Shown here piece after piece: positions 24,751 to 32,268 of a stretch of DNA of 54,590 bases. Each line of letters begins with the position of its first letter. Position 1 is the first letter of the stretch. A program made the position numbers and the translations under genes. The stretch is from Cytophagales bacterium (GTDB taxonomy: Bacteria > Bacteroidota > Bacteroidia > Cytophagales > Cyclobacteriaceae). The notes under the pieces were generated by a model. It saw only the letters and a program-made list of their open reading frames with translations. It did not search any database and was not told where the DNA came from. The DNA is taken from NCBI GenBank assembly GCA_020403045.1, contig JADBYK010000106.1, positions 1 through 54,590 on the forward strand, in the 5' to 3' direction.

Positions 24751-24828
24751 CCTCCTTCGCTAAAGCTACGGAGGGCAAGTCGAATCCCTCCCTCTCCGCT
24801 TCACCCTCCGTAGCTTTAGCGTAGGAGG
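24751..24828. repeat. 25-bp inverted repeat with the tRNA fragment in its loop
   Basis: 24751-24775 and 24804-24828 are reverse complements with one mismatch. The 28-base loop holds the second copy of the tRNA T-loop and acceptor sequence. The right arm is also part of the 29-bp repeat family, so the left arm is an inverted repeat unit. Confidence 0.8.
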
Positions 24829-24841
24829 GTTTATCTCCATA
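24780..24841. repeat. Direct repeat, right copy (tRNA 3' end plus flank)
   Basis: Second copy of the 62-base segment at 24392-24453. Differences lie at positions 23, 32, 38, 53 and 55 of the repeat, all in the flank; the 22 bases that start in the T-loop are identical. No tRNA body precedes it, so it is a fragment, not a second tRNA gene. Confidence 0.85.
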
Positions 24842-25006
24842 GCTTTAGAATAGGAGAGTTAATCTCTTTAGCTTCAGCGTAGGAGGGTTAATCTCCATAC
24901 CTTTAGCGTAGGAGAGTTAATCTCCATAGCTTCAGAATAGGAGGGTTAATCTACGTAGCCTTAGCATAGGAGGGTTAATCTCCATAGCTTCAACGAAGGA
25001 GGGTTT
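24811..25006. repeat. 29-bp tandem repeat array
   Basis: Six full units start at 24811, 24840, 24869, 24898, 24927 and 24956, and a partial seventh at 24985. Consensus start is TAGCTTYAGCGTAGGAGGGT, then TAATCTCCA. Each unit can form a small GGAG/CTCC hairpin. There are no spacers between units, so this is not CRISPR. The unit length is not a multiple of three, so it is not a repeated peptide. It ends 14 bases before the ansA stop codon. Confidence 0.9.
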
Positions 25007-25019
25007 TTCAATTGATTGG

Positions 25020-26090
25020 TTAGTGCTCGCTCATTTCCCCAGCTAACGGCTTACCTATCAATTCTTTTGCTTTCTCTGCCCCCTGCTCTCCAATCAAAAT
25101 CATTAGTTTTGTTACAGCTGCTTCGGTGGTCATGTCGCGTCCGCTGATAACACCAATCTCCTCCAACCATTTGCCTGTTTCGTACCTTCCTTGCTCCACC
25201 ATGCCGCCCGGGCATTGCGAAATATTAACAACAAAAAGGCCCTGCTCAATTCTAGTCTTCAAAGCCTGCCGAAACCAAGCCGAAGAAGGCGCATTGCCAG
25301 AACCGAATGTTTCAATAATCAGCGCTCGCAAGCCCTTTGTAGAAAGAATAGCTTCAATGGTGTCATTTGGAATTCCGGGGAACAATTTTAAGATGGCGAT
25401 ACCTGTGTCAAACCGCGTCCTCAACTTAAGTGCTTTTGGAACAGAAACTTTGTGAATCGCTGCGTCATTGTAATCAATGGCAACACCAGCCTTTGCCAAA
25501 GCGGGATAGTTTTCAGATTGAAATGCATCAAAATGCATACTCTCTACTTTTCTAGATCGATTTCCCCTCAATAAGGCGCTGTCAAAATACAAACATACTT
25601 CAGGAACCATGGCCTTTCCCTCTTTTGTCCTGGCCGATGCAATCTCCAGAGCCGTAATTAAATTTTCTCTCGCATCTGACCTCGGTTCGCTGATCGGAAG
25701 TTGTGCGCCCGTAAAAACAACGGGCTTACTTAAACCCTGCAGCATAAAACTGAGAGCGGATGCTGTAAAGGACATGGTATCGGTACCATGCAAAACAACA
25801 AAGCCATCTTGATCGGCATAATGATCAAAAATGATTTGCCCAATCTCCTTCCAGTGAGTGGGCCCTATATTAGACGAATCGATCGGCTGATCAAATGAGA
25901 TTACCGTCAAGTCAAGTTGCAAGCTCCGAAGAGCGGGCAAGTGATGTAGGATCAAAGAAAAGTCAAATGGAATCAAAACGCCTCTTGCATCATAGGCCAT
26001 ACCAAATGTGCCACCTGTATAAATAATAAGCACCTTGGACTTGGCTTGATCAGGCGCTGCTGTATTGATATTAATAATCTGATAGCTCAT
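25020..26090 (-). CDS. ansA: Type I asparaginase
   Basis: 356 residues. The N-terminal catalytic motif YTGGTFGM supplies Thr28 (the GGT threonine), and HGTDTM at 101-106 supplies the second Thr-Asp pair (Thr103, Asp104). The protein has the two-domain length of type I (cytoplasmic) L-asparaginases and no signal peptide. It converts asparagine to aspartate and ammonia. The start overlaps the end of the TatD-type gene by 20 bases, making it the last gene of a five-gene operon. Confidence 0.92.
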   Translation of the reverse strand: MSYQIININTAAPDQAKSKVLIIYTGGTFGMAYDARGVLIPFDFSLILHHLPALRSLQLDLTVISFDQPIDSSNIGPTHWKEIGQIIFDHYADQDGFVVLHGTDTMSFTASALSFMLQGLSKPVVFTGAQLPISEPRSDARENLITALEIASARTKEGKAMVPEVCLYFDSALLRGNRSRKVESMHFDAFQSENYPALAKAGVAIDYNDAAIHKVSVPKALKLRTRFDTGIAILKLFPGIPNDTIEAILSTKGLRALIIETFGSGNAPSSAWFRQALKTRIEQGLFVVNISQCPGGMVEQGRYETGKWLEEIGVISGRDMTTEAAVTKLMILIGEQGAEKAKELIGKPLAGEMSEH

Positions 26091-26865
26091 AACTGTCGTT
26101 AAAAAGTTTCTTTGAATTGGAAACCGTGATATAGGAAAGTTCTTCTAGTGTGATCTTTTTTAGCTCGGCCACTCTTTGCGCGATGAGCGGGATGTACGCG
26201 GGTTCATTTCGTTTGCCTCGATGAGGAACGGGCGCCAGATAAGGGCAGTCTGTTTCCAACACAATATTCTCTAAATCTATATTTGGAATGATATCCTCCA
26301 ATCCACTCTTTTTAAATGTAACGACCCCTCCCAGCCCAACATAGAACCCCATTTCTACAATTCGCTTCGCTTGCTCAGTCGTTCCTGAAAAACAATGAAA
26401 TACACCTGTAATTTTTCCATCTAGATGTGGCTCCAACAAATCAATCGTCTCCTGTAAAGATTCTCGGCAGTGGATAACGATTGGAAGTTCATATTTCTTG
26501 GCCCACTCAACCTGAATCAAAAACGCTTCTTTTTGTTGGTCCCAAAATGTTTTGTCCCAATATAAATCAGTCCCCATTTCACCAACTGCTGCAAATCTTC
26601 GTTTTGCCAGCCATGCCTCTACTTGATATAGTTCTTTTTCAAAGTCTTTTTTTACCGAACATGGGTGAAGCCCCATCATGGGTATGCACGTTTTTGGATT
26701 TCTTGCCTCTAACTCCATCATCTCATCAATGGACGTATGATCAATATTGGGCATATAAACACGAGCTACTCCGGCTTGCAGACTGCGCGCCAGCGTGTCA
26801 ACCTTGTCTAGTTGAAATTCTTCTTTGTAGAGATGCGCGTGTGTGTCGATCCAATAATTGGCCAT
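26071..26865 (-). CDS. TatD family metal-dependent hydrolase
   Basis: 264 residues, full length. Metal ligands are visible in order: DTHAHL near 8-13, GEMGTDLYW near 96, VIHCRES near 130, FHCFSGTTEQ near 155 and ETDCPYLAP near 204, followed by the RGKRNEP signature. TatD enzymes are Mg-dependent deoxyribonucleases with 3'-5' exonuclease activity. The gene lies two bases downstream of dgkA and overlaps ansA, inside one operon. Confidence 0.93.
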   Translation of the reverse strand: MANYWIDTHAHLYKEEFQLDKVDTLARSLQAGVARVYMPNIDHTSIDEMMELEARNPKTCIPMMGLHPCSVKKDFEKELYQVEAWLAKRRFAAVGEMGTDLYWDKTFWDQQKEAFLIQVEWAKKYELPIVIHCRESLQETIDLLEPHLDGKITGVFHCFSGTTEQAKRIVEMGFYVGLGGVVTFKKSGLEDIIPNIDLENIVLETDCPYLAPVPHRGKRNEPAYIPLIAQRVAELKKITLEELSYITVSNSKKLFNDSYELSDY

Positions 26866-26867
26866 AT

Positions 26868-27215
26868 TCAGAAAAGATAACTGGAAAAAATAAGAAGGCC
26901 AACGATGCTAGAAATAATGGCGGCCACCAAAACTGCCGCTGCAGCGATATCTTTAATGTTCCCAGCTTTTGGCTGTCGCTCGGGGCTTACCAGATTCACG
27001 AAGCCCTCGATTGCCGAATTCAATAACTCCAATGAAATGACCAATCCAATACACAACAATAGAATACACCATTCAACCTTGGTAACATCAAAATAGAAGG
27101 CCAACGAAACTACCAAAAACGAAACTAATAAATGAATCCGCAAATTAGGCTGCTCTTTGCAAGCAAGCCAAAAACCCTGAAATGCAAACTTGAATGAGTT
27201 AAAGAGCTTCTTCAT
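26868..27215 (-). CDS. dgkA: Diacylglycerol kinase family protein (DgkA-type)
   Basis: 115 residues with three transmembrane helices. Family signatures are NLRIHLL near 26, ELLNSAIEGFVNLV at about 64-77 and the KDIAAAAVLVAA segment near 88-99, which carry the catalytic Glu and Asp positions of integral-membrane DgkA. Related enzymes phosphorylate diacylglycerol or undecaprenol; Gram-positive-type members are undecaprenol kinases. Which lipid is used here is unclear. Its start overlaps the preceding glycosyltransferase by four bases. Confidence 0.9.
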   Translation of the reverse strand: MKKLFNSFKFAFQGFWLACKEQPNLRIHLLVSFLVVSLAFYFDVTKVEWCILLLCIGLVISLELLNSAIEGFVNLVSPERQPKAGNIKDIAAAAVLVAAIISSIVGLLIFSSYLF

Positions 27216-28300
27216 TTCGTGTTAGATGAACTTTCCAAGCGATTGATTGCTGAATGGAGTAAACCTCCCTCAACTTCACCGCAATTTAGTCCAAGAAAGC
27301 CAACCGATTGATCGATTGCCATTGCAAGATCAAAATCCTTTTGAGATACGGTATAGACCCAGTTCTTATGAAGTAAGAATTCTGCCAGATATTCTTGTTC
27401 CGGTTGCCCTGGAGTGGGAATCATTATTAGATTTCTCTTTTGCAATGCAGCGAGATCTAGTATGGAACTGTAGCCAGACCGGCAAACGACAAAGCGAGAT
27501 TCCTCAATGATACACTTCAGCTCTGCCTCTTTCAGATGCCCCACCCTACTTACTTGCCCCTTTGAAACAACCGAATCCCCGGCATGGGGGTTTCCTAAAA
27601 CAAACATCACTTTTAAATCAAGTTTTGTCAACTGTTGTGTAATCAACACCTCCAGGATCGTTCGTTGCGGCTCTGGGCCGGACAGCAGAACAAGTAAATC
27701 GTACTCGAACTCAATGGGTTGAGTGGGTTTGTGAAAGCGAGAAAGCGGCCCCACAAAAACGACCGACAAATCATTGGTTGCGGAGAGATCGCCAGAAAAT
27801 GAACGATCAGGAAAATCAGGCACCCAACATTCGTTGAATCGTTTGATCTTTCGCTGGTTCCAAAAACTGAAGAGTCGAGACGCCCACTTAAATGGGGGCC
27901 GAAAAACAAAATTGATTTGATGGGTCACAAAAATGCTTTTGACATTTTGGGAGTAACAACCAAACCGATTATCTGAGATGATCAAATCAACCGGGTATTC
28001 GCGAAGGATTTGGTTTAGCTGGCGATGCTCTTTTCGAATGGCAGAAACGAACTTAAAAGACTGAAGTAATAGCTTGGGTAATAGTCTACTGTTTGTTGCA
28101 TATTCGGGTTGGTAGGACGCGATCTCAAGGAAAGTTAACTGCGGAAACTCTAGTTTGAGCAATTGCATTGCTCCACCACTCGTGGCAATTAACACGTTCC
28201 AGTCCCGCTGAAGAAAGTCTCGAATAATAGGTATACACCGAGTGGCGTGGCCAAGCCCCCAGTCAAGTGGAGTAACCAGTACTGAAAAAGACTTTCTCAA
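27212..28300 (-). CDS. MurG/GT28-like glycosyltransferase
   Basis: 362 residues from the TTG at 28300, whose TTGA overlap with the deacetylase stop gives a normal four-base coupling; the upstream ATG at 28360 would create a 64-base overlap. The N-terminal LDWGLGHATRCIPI loop and the C-terminal CRSGYSS..DLAAL....IMIPTPGQPEQ region match the GT-B fold of MurG/UDP-glycosyltransferase-like enzymes, with Gly-rich acceptor and nucleotide-sugar binding loops. The donor and acceptor are unknown. It is paired with a polysaccharide deacetylase gene, which suggests envelope-glycan or glycolipid synthesis. Confidence 0.8.
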   Translation of the reverse strand: MRKSFSVLVTPLDWGLGHATRCIPIIRDFLQRDWNVLIATSGGAMQLLKLEFPQLTFLEIASYQPEYATNSRLLPKLLLQSFKFVSAIRKEHRQLNQILREYPVDLIISDNRFGCYSQNVKSIFVTHQINFVFRPPFKWASRLFSFWNQRKIKRFNECWVPDFPDRSFSGDLSATNDLSVVFVGPLSRFHKPTQPIEFEYDLLVLLSGPEPQRTILEVLITQQLTKLDLKVMFVLGNPHAGDSVVSKGQVSRVGHLKEAELKCIIEESRFVVCRSGYSSILDLAALQKRNLIMIPTPGQPEQEYLAEFLLHKNWVYTVSQKDFDLAMAIDQSVGFLGLNCGEVEGGLLHSAINRLESSSNTK

Positions 28301-28965
28301 AATGATGAATTTGGCAATGCTTTGAACTGATACCCAAGATTCGAAAAATGTTCGATACATCTAGGCAATGCGTACGTCATATTGCTTTGTGCCTTGAGGC
28401 TGTCATGAAAAACAATGATAGACCCAGGTCGAGCAGCGCTGATTGTTCCGCGCAAACAATCTCCCGGGGAAAGTGATTGAGAATAGTCGGAAGTGAGAAC
28501 ATCCCACATCACAATTCTATGCTGTTTTGTTAGCGCGTTGATCTGTTTCGATCTGATCCTACCATAAGGTGGGCGAAATAAACTTTTCTTCAACCCCCCA
28601 TCTTCAACGACTTGCTCATCACTTCCTGGTAACAAATTGTCAATTTCCTTTTGGCATAGCGCTACATTGGAAACATATTTCTCCGTAGAGGTGCCCCAGC
28701 CCTTCAGGTGGTTGAACGTATGATTAGCAATCTGATGGTTGTCAGCTACAATTCGTCTCGCTATTTCGGGATACTTCTTAATATTATCACCAATACAAAA
28801 AAAAGTTGCCTTTGCATCAAATTTTTTCAATGTCTCCAGCACAAATTCAGTTGGCCCCGGAATAGGGCCGTCATCAAAAGTGAGAAACAATTCTTTTTCA
28901 ATCGTGTTCACTCGCCATGTCAGAGCCGGGAAAAAAAGCGGCAGTATAAACGGTGTGCGAAACAC
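28297..28965 (-). CDS. Polysaccharide deacetylase (NodB/CE4 domain)
   Basis: 222 residues, essentially one NodB domain. Motif 1 is LTFDDGP (catalytic and metal Asp), motif 2 NHTFNH (metal His pair), motif 3 RPPYGR, motif 4 MWDVLTSDYSQ and motif 5 IVFHDS. All active-site positions of carbohydrate esterase family 4 appear present. The N-terminus has a short hydrophobic stretch that may be an anchor. It heads the operon deacetylase, glycosyltransferase, dgkA, tatD-type, ansA. The substrate is an N-acetylated glycan; which one is not shown. Confidence 0.92.
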   Translation of the reverse strand: MFRTPFILPLFFPALTWRVNTIEKELFLTFDDGPIPGPTEFVLETLKKFDAKATFFCIGDNIKKYPEIARRIVADNHQIANHTFNHLKGWGTSTEKYVSNVALCQKEIDNLLPGSDEQVVEDGGLKKSLFRPPYGRIRSKQINALTKQHRIVMWDVLTSDYSQSLSPGDCLRGTISAARPGSIIVFHDSLKAQSNMTYALPRCIEHFSNLGYQFKALPNSSF

Positions 28966-28971
28966 AGGGAA

Positions 28972-29030
28972 TTAAGATTTAAGATTTAAGATTTGAGATT
29001 TGAGATTTGAGATTTGAGATTTGAGATTTG
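28972..29030. repeat. Heptamer tandem array, unit TTRAGAT
   Basis: Three TTAAGAT units are followed by five TTGAGAT units and a partial TTG, in the gap upstream of the deacetylase gene. The rest of the gap to 29113 shows nothing recognisable. Confidence 0.92.
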
Positions 29031-29113
29031 TCTGCTATTATCCTTTCATCAACAAGCTCCCTTGGCTTTTCCCCTTGTTCCGGTTCTAACTTCATTTGCT
29101 TTCGATTCATGAC

Positions 29114-30334
29114 TTACTCGACACGACAGGTTAACAAAGTGATGTCATCCCGATATCCATTTTTTCCCTTGAAGCCATCGAGGGTGACAATGATATCCTG
29201 ATGGATGGTTTTCAAATCCTTGAAATGGTTTTTTGTGAAATAGTCGCGCAAAGCTTCCGGGCCGAATTCTTGCTCTAATTCATTAACGGTTTCTGTCAAA
29301 CCATCTGTATAGGCAAGCAACGTAAACTCGCTCAAATCAGTGATGAACCCTTCATGTATAAATGGTAGCGGATGCATCGCACCCAACACGGTAGAACCCT
29401 CTTCTAATAGGCGGATGCCGTTCTTGCGATCGTAAAGTAGGGGCGGATTGTGACCGGCATTAACATACACCATCGTGCGCAGGTTAATGTCGTAGATGGC
29501 TCCAAAGAAAGTAATGAATTTTTCTCCCTTGGTATTATCCAGCACTTGAAAATTGAGCGCTTCAACGATTTCCGTCAGGTTGGGTGTCTGGCGCAACAGC
29601 GTACGAAGTGAAGCTTGAAAATTAGACATCATTAAGGCCGCTGGTATCCCCTTACCGCTGACATCTGCTACACAAATTAAAAACTGATTCTTATTAATCG
29701 GAATATAATCGTAATAATCACCCCCGATAATATCATGCGGAAGATAACTCGCTTCGATTTTAAGATGCTCTGTATTCGGTAACTTCTTTGGGAAAAGAAA
29801 TTGTTGCACATCGCTGGCAATCTCCAACTCTTTTCGAAAAGCCTCTTGAAGAAGTTGTTTACGCGCCAGCTTTTTATTTTCTATCGCAACAATGATGATG
29901 TTCGTTAAGGCCTGAATAAACTTTAATCCATCATCAGGCTGGTTCGTTTCACCATTGTGATTCAGTCCTCCTACAAACACGAGTGCCAATGTTTCGTTTT
30001 TATGAGAAACGGGAATAACCATATCGAACTCGTGAAAGGCACATTGCTCAAACTCACTGAGCTGATGAATCCGTTTGATCATTTTGAAATGATCGTCCAG
30101 TCGCTGTTTGAGAAAACTCTTTTCGGTACCAAAATTGACCTTACAGGCCCACGCCTCATCAAAAACAAACAATGCCAGTTTCTTGATCTCCAGATTTGAA
30201 CGCAACGTAAAATTGAAGATCTTGTACAGAGAGTCTTCCGGTACATTGCTATTGATCGATTGCGTGATCTCCAACAACGCGTTGAGTTCCAGCTCCTTTT
30301 TCTCGATTAACTTCTTTAGTTTGCTTTCCGACAT
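29114..30334 (-). CDS. PP2C/SpoIIE-type protein phosphatase with N-terminal coiled coil and GAF-like region
   Basis: 406 residues from the ATG at 30334; the upstream in-frame TTG lies in a palindrome and is unlikely. Residues 1-30 are a charged helix, about 20-175 resemble a GAF sensor, and about 185-406 form an RsbU/SpoIIE phosphatase with GGDYYDY, ADVSGKGIPAAL, YVNAGHNPP and YTDGLTE, the aspartates that bind Mn. Such enzymes control partner-switching anti-sigma systems. No anti-sigma factor or antagonist gene is adjacent. A 16-bp palindrome directly precedes the gene. Confidence 0.9.
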   Translation of the reverse strand: MSESKLKKLIEKKELELNALLEITQSINSNVPEDSLYKIFNFTLRSNLEIKKLALFVFDEAWACKVNFGTEKSFLKQRLDDHFKMIKRIHQLSEFEQCAFHEFDMVIPVSHKNETLALVFVGGLNHNGETNQPDDGLKFIQALTNIIIVAIENKKLARKQLLQEAFRKELEIASDVQQFLFPKKLPNTEHLKIEASYLPHDIIGGDYYDYIPINKNQFLICVADVSGKGIPAALMMSNFQASLRTLLRQTPNLTEIVEALNFQVLDNTKGEKFITFFGAIYDINLRTMVYVNAGHNPPLLYDRKNGIRLLEEGSTVLGAMHPLPFIHEGFITDLSEFTLLAYTDGLTETVNELEQEFGPEALRDYFTKNHFKDLKTIHQDIIVTLDGFKGKNGYRDDITLLTCRVE

Positions 30335-30335
30335 G

Positions 30336-30351
30336 TTACACAATTGTGTAA
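30336..30351. promoter_or_regulatory. 16-bp perfect palindrome before the phosphatase gene
   Basis: TTACACAATTGTGTAA ends one base before the start codon at 30334. On the minus strand it directly follows TATTTTTA, a near match to the -7 element, and may be an operator for a dimeric repressor. Confidence 0.5.
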
Positions 30352-30368
30352 AAATAGCAATTCCCTAC

Positions 30369-31505
30369 TTACCCAGAATGCTTGCTCTTCGTTATTCGAT
30401 CTTTCCACCTAAAAGATTGATGTTGAGCAAGTAAAGCAACCCAAACTACGTAAAGAGGATAAACCATTTGTAAAACAAAAAAAGCCAGCCAGCGCCATTT
30501 ATTGTTTAAGAAAACAGACACTTGGTAAAGGAAAACAAACTCAAACAGAAATTTTAAGGCCAAAAGAAACATACTTGACTTGACGGGTATCCAACCCACC
30601 AATGTTGCGAGGCTGAGCCCAATGTAGCTTGCTTGAAAAAAAAAGATAAATACAGCCAACGTTTTTGAAATCGGTGAAGTATTAAAACGCCACTTGCCTG
30701 CCCATCGCACTCGCTGTTGTAAAAAATCGCTTAGCGACAATAGTGGCTTAGTCGACACCACGCTGAGTCGGTCAGTCAAAAACCGAATTCCGCCAGGGTA
30801 TTTTGAATGTATCTTTCGCAACAAGAATTCATCATCGCCAGAAGGAATTTCCCAATTACCTTCAAAACCTTTTACTTCTGCAAAAACAGATTTGCGAAAT
30901 GCCAGATTTGCACCGTTGCACATCGTGGGGTATGAATAAAAAAGTGTAGCTCCGGCTGAGCCAATCAGGCTTGCGAACTCCAGTGATTGTAATTGTGAAA
31001 AGAATTTTGATCCAGACTCCATCCTAACCGCACCGATTGCCATCACGCAATCTTCCGAATGAAAAATTTCATTGATGCACGACAGCCATCGAGCAGAAAA
31101 TGAACAGTCTGCATCGGTGGTTACAATAACTTCGTTGGTTGCCAATGTAACTCCCAATGCGATAGCTCGTTTTTTACCAAACTGGTCTTGCGGCAATCTA
31201 TCCAATTTTATGTTGGAGTGTTTTTGGGCAAATTCTTCGACTATCTTTTCAGATTGATCAGTCGAGTGGTCATTAACCAGCACAAACTCCACACATTCTT
31301 TTGGATATTCCTGTTCACTTAAAGAAAGTAAGAGTTGCGAAAGGTTTGCTGCCTCATTTCGGTAAGGTACGATGACAGAAAGTCTGACATTTCTATTGGG
31401 TTGAGCCTTCTTCCCCGATCCTTCCAGCAAAAATTGCCAGCCTACGATCAGTCCAATGACAATCGAAAAATAAACTCCAAACACTACAAAAAAGAAAACA
31501 GTCAT
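30369..31505 (-). CDS. Membrane glycosyltransferase, family 2
   Basis: 378 residues. One N-terminal membrane helix is followed by a GT-A domain: SVIVPYRNEA, VNDHSTDQS, TTDADCSF (the DxD-like metal site), GDDEFLL and QQRVRWAGKW (the QxxRW motif of processive and chain-elongating GT2 enzymes), then three or four C-terminal helices. It resembles poly-N-acetylglucosamine synthase and other beta-glycan synthases. It lies upstream of the phosphatase with a 34-base gap, so it may be co-transcribed with it. Confidence 0.9.
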   Translation of the reverse strand: MTVFFFVVFGVYFSIVIGLIVGWQFLLEGSGKKAQPNRNVRLSVIVPYRNEAANLSQLLLSLSEQEYPKECVEFVLVNDHSTDQSEKIVEEFAQKHSNIKLDRLPQDQFGKKRAIALGVTLATNEVIVTTDADCSFSARWLSCINEIFHSEDCVMAIGAVRMESGSKFFSQLQSLEFASLIGSAGATLFYSYPTMCNGANLAFRKSVFAEVKGFEGNWEIPSGDDEFLLRKIHSKYPGGIRFLTDRLSVVSTKPLLSLSDFLQQRVRWAGKWRFNTSPISKTLAVFIFFFQASYIGLSLATLVGWIPVKSSMFLLALKFLFEFVFLYQVSVFLNNKWRWLAFFVLQMVYPLYVVWVALLAQHQSFRWKDRITKSKHSG

Positions 31506-31536
31506 AGTTAGACTCCGAATTAAATAGAATAAAAAA

Positions 31537-31634
31537 GTCAGAATGTAGAAGTCAGAATTTCATTACATCAAAGCAACATTGGGTTTATAATCAGATGTGC
31601 TTCTAAATTCTAACTCCTGCTTCTACATTCTTAT
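31537..31634. repeat. Inverted pair of heptamer arrays before ruvC
   Basis: Left: GTCAGAA, TGTAGAA, GTCAGAA (31537-31557). Right: TTCTAAA, TTCTAAC, a degenerate unit, TTCTACA, TTCTTAT (31611-31634). The two arrays have opposite orientation, and GAATGTAGAAG (31541-31551) is the exact complement of CTTCTACATTC (31620-31630), so the region can form a stem around a 68-base loop. Confidence 0.75.
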
Positions 31635-31683
31635 GCCGAAAAGGAACATAGAAATCAATATTCCATATAACTTGCCATGCAAA

Positions 31684-32268
31684 ATGGAGAAAAAACCCAT
31701 CAAAGAGAACCTGCGCTCCGAAAAGGAGCGGATCATTTTAGGTCTCGACCCCGGCACGAACGTGATGGGCTATGGATTAATTCTTTTAAAAGGCAGCAAG
31801 TTAAGCCTGATCCAGTTTGGGGTGATCAATATGGGAAAATTTGGAGCTCACGAAATGAAGTTGAAAAAGATTTTTGACAGGGTCTTGGCACTTGTTGATG
31901 AGTATCACCCAGATGAAGTAGCTTTGGAGGCTCCCTTTTTTGGAAAAAACATTCAATCAATGCTAAAACTAGGACGAGCCCAAGGTGTGGCCATGGCAGC
32001 GGCCCTTTATCGGGAAGTACCCATTACTGAATACGCTCCGAAAAAAGTAAAGCAATCTGTTACCGGCAATGGAAATGCCAGTAAAGAGCAAGTAGCTAGA
32101 ATGCTGATGCAGATTTTTGGGATCAAGGAACTTCCCAAGCTACTCGATGCGACCGATGCACTCGCTGTTGCAGTTTGCCATTATTATCAAAATGGAGTTA
32201 CGAAAAGCAAAACAAAATCTTGGGAATCGTTCGTGACAGAGAATCCGAAAAGACTAAAGGCAAAATGA
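31684..32268 (+). CDS. ruvC: Crossover junction endodeoxyribonuclease RuvC
   Basis: 194 residues from the ATG at 31684. A longer frame begins in the heptamer array upstream and is not credible. The RNase H-like core starts IILGLDPGTNVMGYG with catalytic Asp22; ALEAPFFGKN carries the second acidic residue; the C-terminal DATDALAVAVCH supplies the last two. It resolves Holliday junctions with RuvAB. Its stop overlaps the next glycosyltransferase by four bases (ATGA), an unusual partner for ruvC. Confidence 0.95.
   Translation: MEKKPIKENLRSEKERIILGLDPGTNVMGYGLILLKGSKLSLIQFGVINMGKFGAHEMKLKKIFDRVLALVDEYHPDEVALEAPFFGKNIQSMLKLGRAQGVAMAAALYREVPITEYAPKKVKQSVTGNGNASKEQVARMLMQIFGIKELPKLLDATDALAVAVCHYYQNGVTKSKTKSWESFVTENPKRLKAK

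Noticed and set aside
24776-24802. Second tRNA-Ser gene
   Set aside because: Only the 3' end from the T-loop is present; no D-arm, anticodon arm or 5' acceptor strand precedes it.
24811-25006. 29-bp array as a CRISPR
   Set aside because: Units are directly adjacent with no spacers and no cas genes are in the window.
31597-31683. N-terminal extension of RuvC
   Set aside because: It is the translation of the TTCTNNN repeat array; the RuvC fold begins shortly after the ATG at 31684.
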